Positions 61,887 to 64,000 of a stretch of 64,000 bases of DNA are shown here, piece by piece (within the stretch, counting starts at the first letter, position 1; each line of letters starts with the position of its first letter). The position numbers and the translations under genes were made by a program. Under the pieces are notes generated by a model. That model was not told where the DNA came from. It worked only from the letters and a program-made list of their open reading frames with translations, and searched no databases. This DNA is from Turritopsis dohrnii (taxonomy: Eukaryota > Cnidaria > Hydrozoa > Anthoathecata > Oceaniidae): the NCBI GenBank assembly GCA_027922465.2, contig BQMF02000010.1, positions 1,302,001 through 1,366,000 of the forward strand. The letters are read 5' to 3'.

Positions 61887-63790
61887 TTGTTGAATTTGTG
61901 GACGTACAATAACTGGAAAATAGTTTATTCAAATCGCGCTATACGCGAGGTGTTTGGAATGCAAATGTTTCGTGTGGACATTTTTTTAGCCTGGAAGTTT
62001 CTTGATCAAGAATCACAGCCTTTACCGTTCAGATCACTCTATTTTGAATTCCATGCCTTATGTTTCTTCTGGTATAGTATTATTATATGTTGCTATATTC
62101 TGCTCAAATTTGCATTTAGCTGCTTTAAAATTTATGTAGTTGTATATGGAATTGAAAGTAACCCAGGACCAAATTTTTCTAAAGTAGTTCAAGAACCTTT
62201 TCACTTATATATACATGATCCAAAATTTGGTGAAACAGCAGGTTTTCAATGTACCGAAAATGGCTTACAATATGTTACAGTGCCATCAAGAAAGTATTAT
62301 TATGGACATCTTGGGATTTACGCTATGTTTTGAATCAGGTGATGCACTCTTTAATTGTTGCAAGCCAAACAGCAGGGCCCCTAGTAGCAGTTGATAAAAT
62401 ATTCCTTGTAATACTTTAAAGTCAGAAATTCATTCGCGAAATTTTTTGTATTTCGCGGGAATTGGTGAAAAATCTTTCACCAAAAAATGTTAGACTAGAT
62501 TTTATTTCTTCTTTTTACGACGTATGCACTTGGTATTTGTTATGATATTTTTATGAACAAAGTTGAGAAGAGAAGAAAGCTAATTTGTTACAATCTTCGA
62601 CGCTCGTTATCTCGAACCCCCAAGGGACCGACAAAAACGTTCGACATTACAAAAGATAATGAGCGTCGACTGTACTGTGTTTCAAATACGTTCCGGTACA
62701 GTATGGTGAACTTGCATGCAATAGGCGCGAAAGAACTGTAAATGCAATTTTTAAACAGATTTCAACATTTTTAAAGATTTTTGAAAATTTTCGCGTATCA
62801 GCGCAAAATAATTTTTTCTGCGGGAATTTAATTTCGCGAATGTCCCAAAAAGATTTTTTCGCCGACATTTAATTTCGCGAATTGAGAGTCCATTCGCGAA
62901 ATTCGCGAAAATTTCTTCCCGCAAAAAGTTCTGACTTTAAAGTATATTCATTGAACCCCATTTAGTCAAGTTGCTTTTCTAAGTATGGTAAATCATCTTT
63001 TTTTAGAAGAAATTGACCTTTTTCAAACTCAAAAAAATCTCACAGCCAATGATATGGGTACCGGTGCTATTTTTACTTGTGCAGGTTACAGTTCTGCACT
63101 TCTCTGGGATATTGAAAACATTGAATATATATATTTATTTGATTTACACAGTAAAGTAGTTGGTGATTCTGACTGTTCATCTGCTTCAAATGGCAACATT
63201 ACTTGAATTTATTTAAGTGAACTAAATGCATTTATAAAAGATATGTTTGAACCTATTGTAATGAAACACAGTATAACATCCAATTATCGCCATTTATGCG
63301 ATACAAGATACTATTTCTTCAATTAAAGCAATGTATTACAATTACGCTGAAAGGTCAATTTCTGAAATTGAAAGGTTGTATTTGCAATGTACCCTTTGAT
63401 ACTTCTGTGACCAATGTATTTCCATGTGGAGCTGACGTTTAGTTATCATAAAACTGAAAAGTTAGCTTTCTATGGACATGTTTATTTTGCGTCTGTCTCT
63501 CCAGAATCTATTTATTCAGGTCTTCAATATTTTCAGGAACACAATCCATTTGACATAAAATTCATCATGATAACATTCCTAATGATTTCCTAGATTTGTC
63601 TGAGATTTCCACTTAAGATTTGCGTGAAGAACAAGTTAACCAAGATAACCTTGAAGAAGATAAAAATCCACTAAATTTGTTCAGATTGAACACACAGGAA
63701 ACAATGTTGTATACTAGTTTCTCCTCAATTGAAGAAATTAATATTACCCCTGGGGAAGGTCAGCAACCTAGTTCTCTGTTGACAGAAGCA
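61887..63790 (+). pseudogene. Second Helentron copy, 5' half, heavily decayed
   Basis: Parallels 25.0-27.2 kb. There is a hydrophobic leader (FHALCFFWYSIIICCYILL), then a 2A-like motif (GIESNPGPNF, 62,148-62,177, with Tyr-Gly replacing the Gly-Asp), then FGETAGFQCT. After a 529-bp MITE the protease-like core appears (GAIFTCAGYSSALLWDIE, then LFDLHSKVVGDSD). Next come KLKGCICNVPFDTSVTNVFP (about 63,365), YGHVYFASVSPESIYSGLQ (about 63,470) and INITPGEGQQPSS (63,740), each aligning with the first copy. Stops and frameshifts are frequent. The Rep domain is not reached before an unrelated ORF starts. Confidence 0.75.
62414..62942. mobile_element. 529-bp MITE inside the second Helentron copy, TSD TA
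   Basis: Ends CTTTAAAGTCAGAA (inverted), flanked by TA (62,412-62,413 and 62,943-62,944). Interior rich in TTCGCGAAAT words, like 39.5-39.9 kb. Confidence 0.8.
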
Positions 63791-63839
63791 TTATGAAGAA
63801 TTAGCCTTATTTGAAAAATTTGGAAATTATCCAGTTATT

Positions 63840-64000
63840 TCTACATTTCTTCTATTTCCACTTTATTACTGGTGAAAGTCATAGATTCTTACATAATGAC
63901 CACTGTTTCCGCATTGATCAGATAAGCAATTTTAAGTGGCTTTCTTTTTCACCTAATGCTGATGGTGGATTTTATTTACCTTGTGTTCTCTTTGCTGATA
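63840..64000 (+). CDS. hAT/ZMYM-type TTF zinc-finger ORF, start only
   Basis: The frame runs to the window edge. It reads HRFLHNDHCFRIDQ, then NFKWLSFSPNADGGFYLPCV and LFAD, the opening of TTF-type zinc fingers that begin many hAT transposases (F-x-x-x-W-L-x-x-S-x-x-x-x-G-x-x-C-x-x-C-x-LF; the first Cys is Leu here). The rest lies outside the window. The start codon is not determined; the boundary with the Helentron remnant is somewhere after 63,790. Confidence 0.5.

Noticed and set aside
1..64000. tRNA, rRNA or snRNA genes.
   Set aside because: I saw no A/B box pair with a cloverleaf, nor rRNA/snRNA core sequence, on reading both strands; a covariance-model search would be decisive.

Overview
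The window is AT-rich, intron-containing nuclear DNA from an animal. It looks like an aquatic invertebrate, and a cnidarian is my best guess. That guess rests on the element mix: DIRS, CR1/L2-like LINE with a 2A-like leader, Helentron, Tc1/mariner, PIF/Harbinger, CACTA-like and hAT-like elements. No marker gene fixes the species. I see no convincing host gene locus. Almost every recognisable coding region belongs to a transposable element, and much of the rest is MITEs and dispersed repeats. Many elements are nested, and several insertions can be proven by target-site duplications (TSDs) or by an uninterrupted copy elsewhere in the window.

Layout. 1-0.9 kb: 5' part of a LINE (minus strand), split by a 428-bp MITE. 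1.13-1.2 kb: a THAP zinc-finger remnant. 1.44-5.63 kb: an apparently intact DIRS retrotransposon with identical 89-bp inverted terminal repeats and intact gag/tyrosine recombinase and RT/RNase H/methyltransferase frames, followed by a second inverted-repeat module. 7.1-7.8 kb: a MITE. 8.1-8.6 kb: a HIRAN-like ORF. 9.1-9.3 kb: a pogo/Tigger remnant. 9.43-12.2 kb: a dispersed repeat (second copy at 35.9-38.3 kb) carrying part of a 'GACGTC' transposon with a transposase-like exon. 13.8-23.3 kb: copies of a GCCGCC/TGACGTCA-bearing repeat, interrupted by a nearly intact LINE (15.5-19.0 kb), a Tc1/mariner-type element (20.3-22.2 kb) and a TTAAG-flanked element (22.2-22.8 kb).

25.0-34.3 kb: a decayed Helentron. 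It has a hydrophobic leader, a 2A-like NPGP motif, a protease-like region, HUH Rep, PIF1 helicase and a C-terminal endonuclease. A 2,756-bp transposon is inserted precisely in its Rep-helicase frame. 35-39 kb: a small three-exon gene with an in-frame minisatellite, the second copy of the 9.4-kb repeat, and an OB-fold/RPA-like ORF. 40.1-57.8 kb: roughly 1.5-kb tandem units. The third unit is split by a 12.7-kb inverted-repeat transposon (44,323-57,056). That transposon carries a spliced HECT-type ubiquitin ligase fragment and a convergent DDE integrase gene; both proteins start with similar SAM-like segments. It in turn contains a 3.8-kb CACTA-like element, carrying exons of an unrelated spliced gene, and a 3.0-kb Harbinger element, which itself contains a 351-bp MITE. 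57.8-60.6 kb: a CAGGGGCGG-ended non-autonomous element. 60.7-61.2 kb: a transposase pseudogene. 61.9-63.8 kb: a second, more decayed copy of the Helentron N-terminal region. 63.84 kb to the right edge: the start of a hAT/TTF-type zinc-finger ORF.

Most likely active or recently active: the DIRS element. The LINE (one 1-nt deletion) and the Tc1-like transposase (one stop codon) are each about one mutation from intact. The most unusual objects are the 12.7-kb HECT + integrase transposon and the recurrence of a hydrophobic leader followed by a 2A-like NPGP motif in both the LINEs and the Helentrons.
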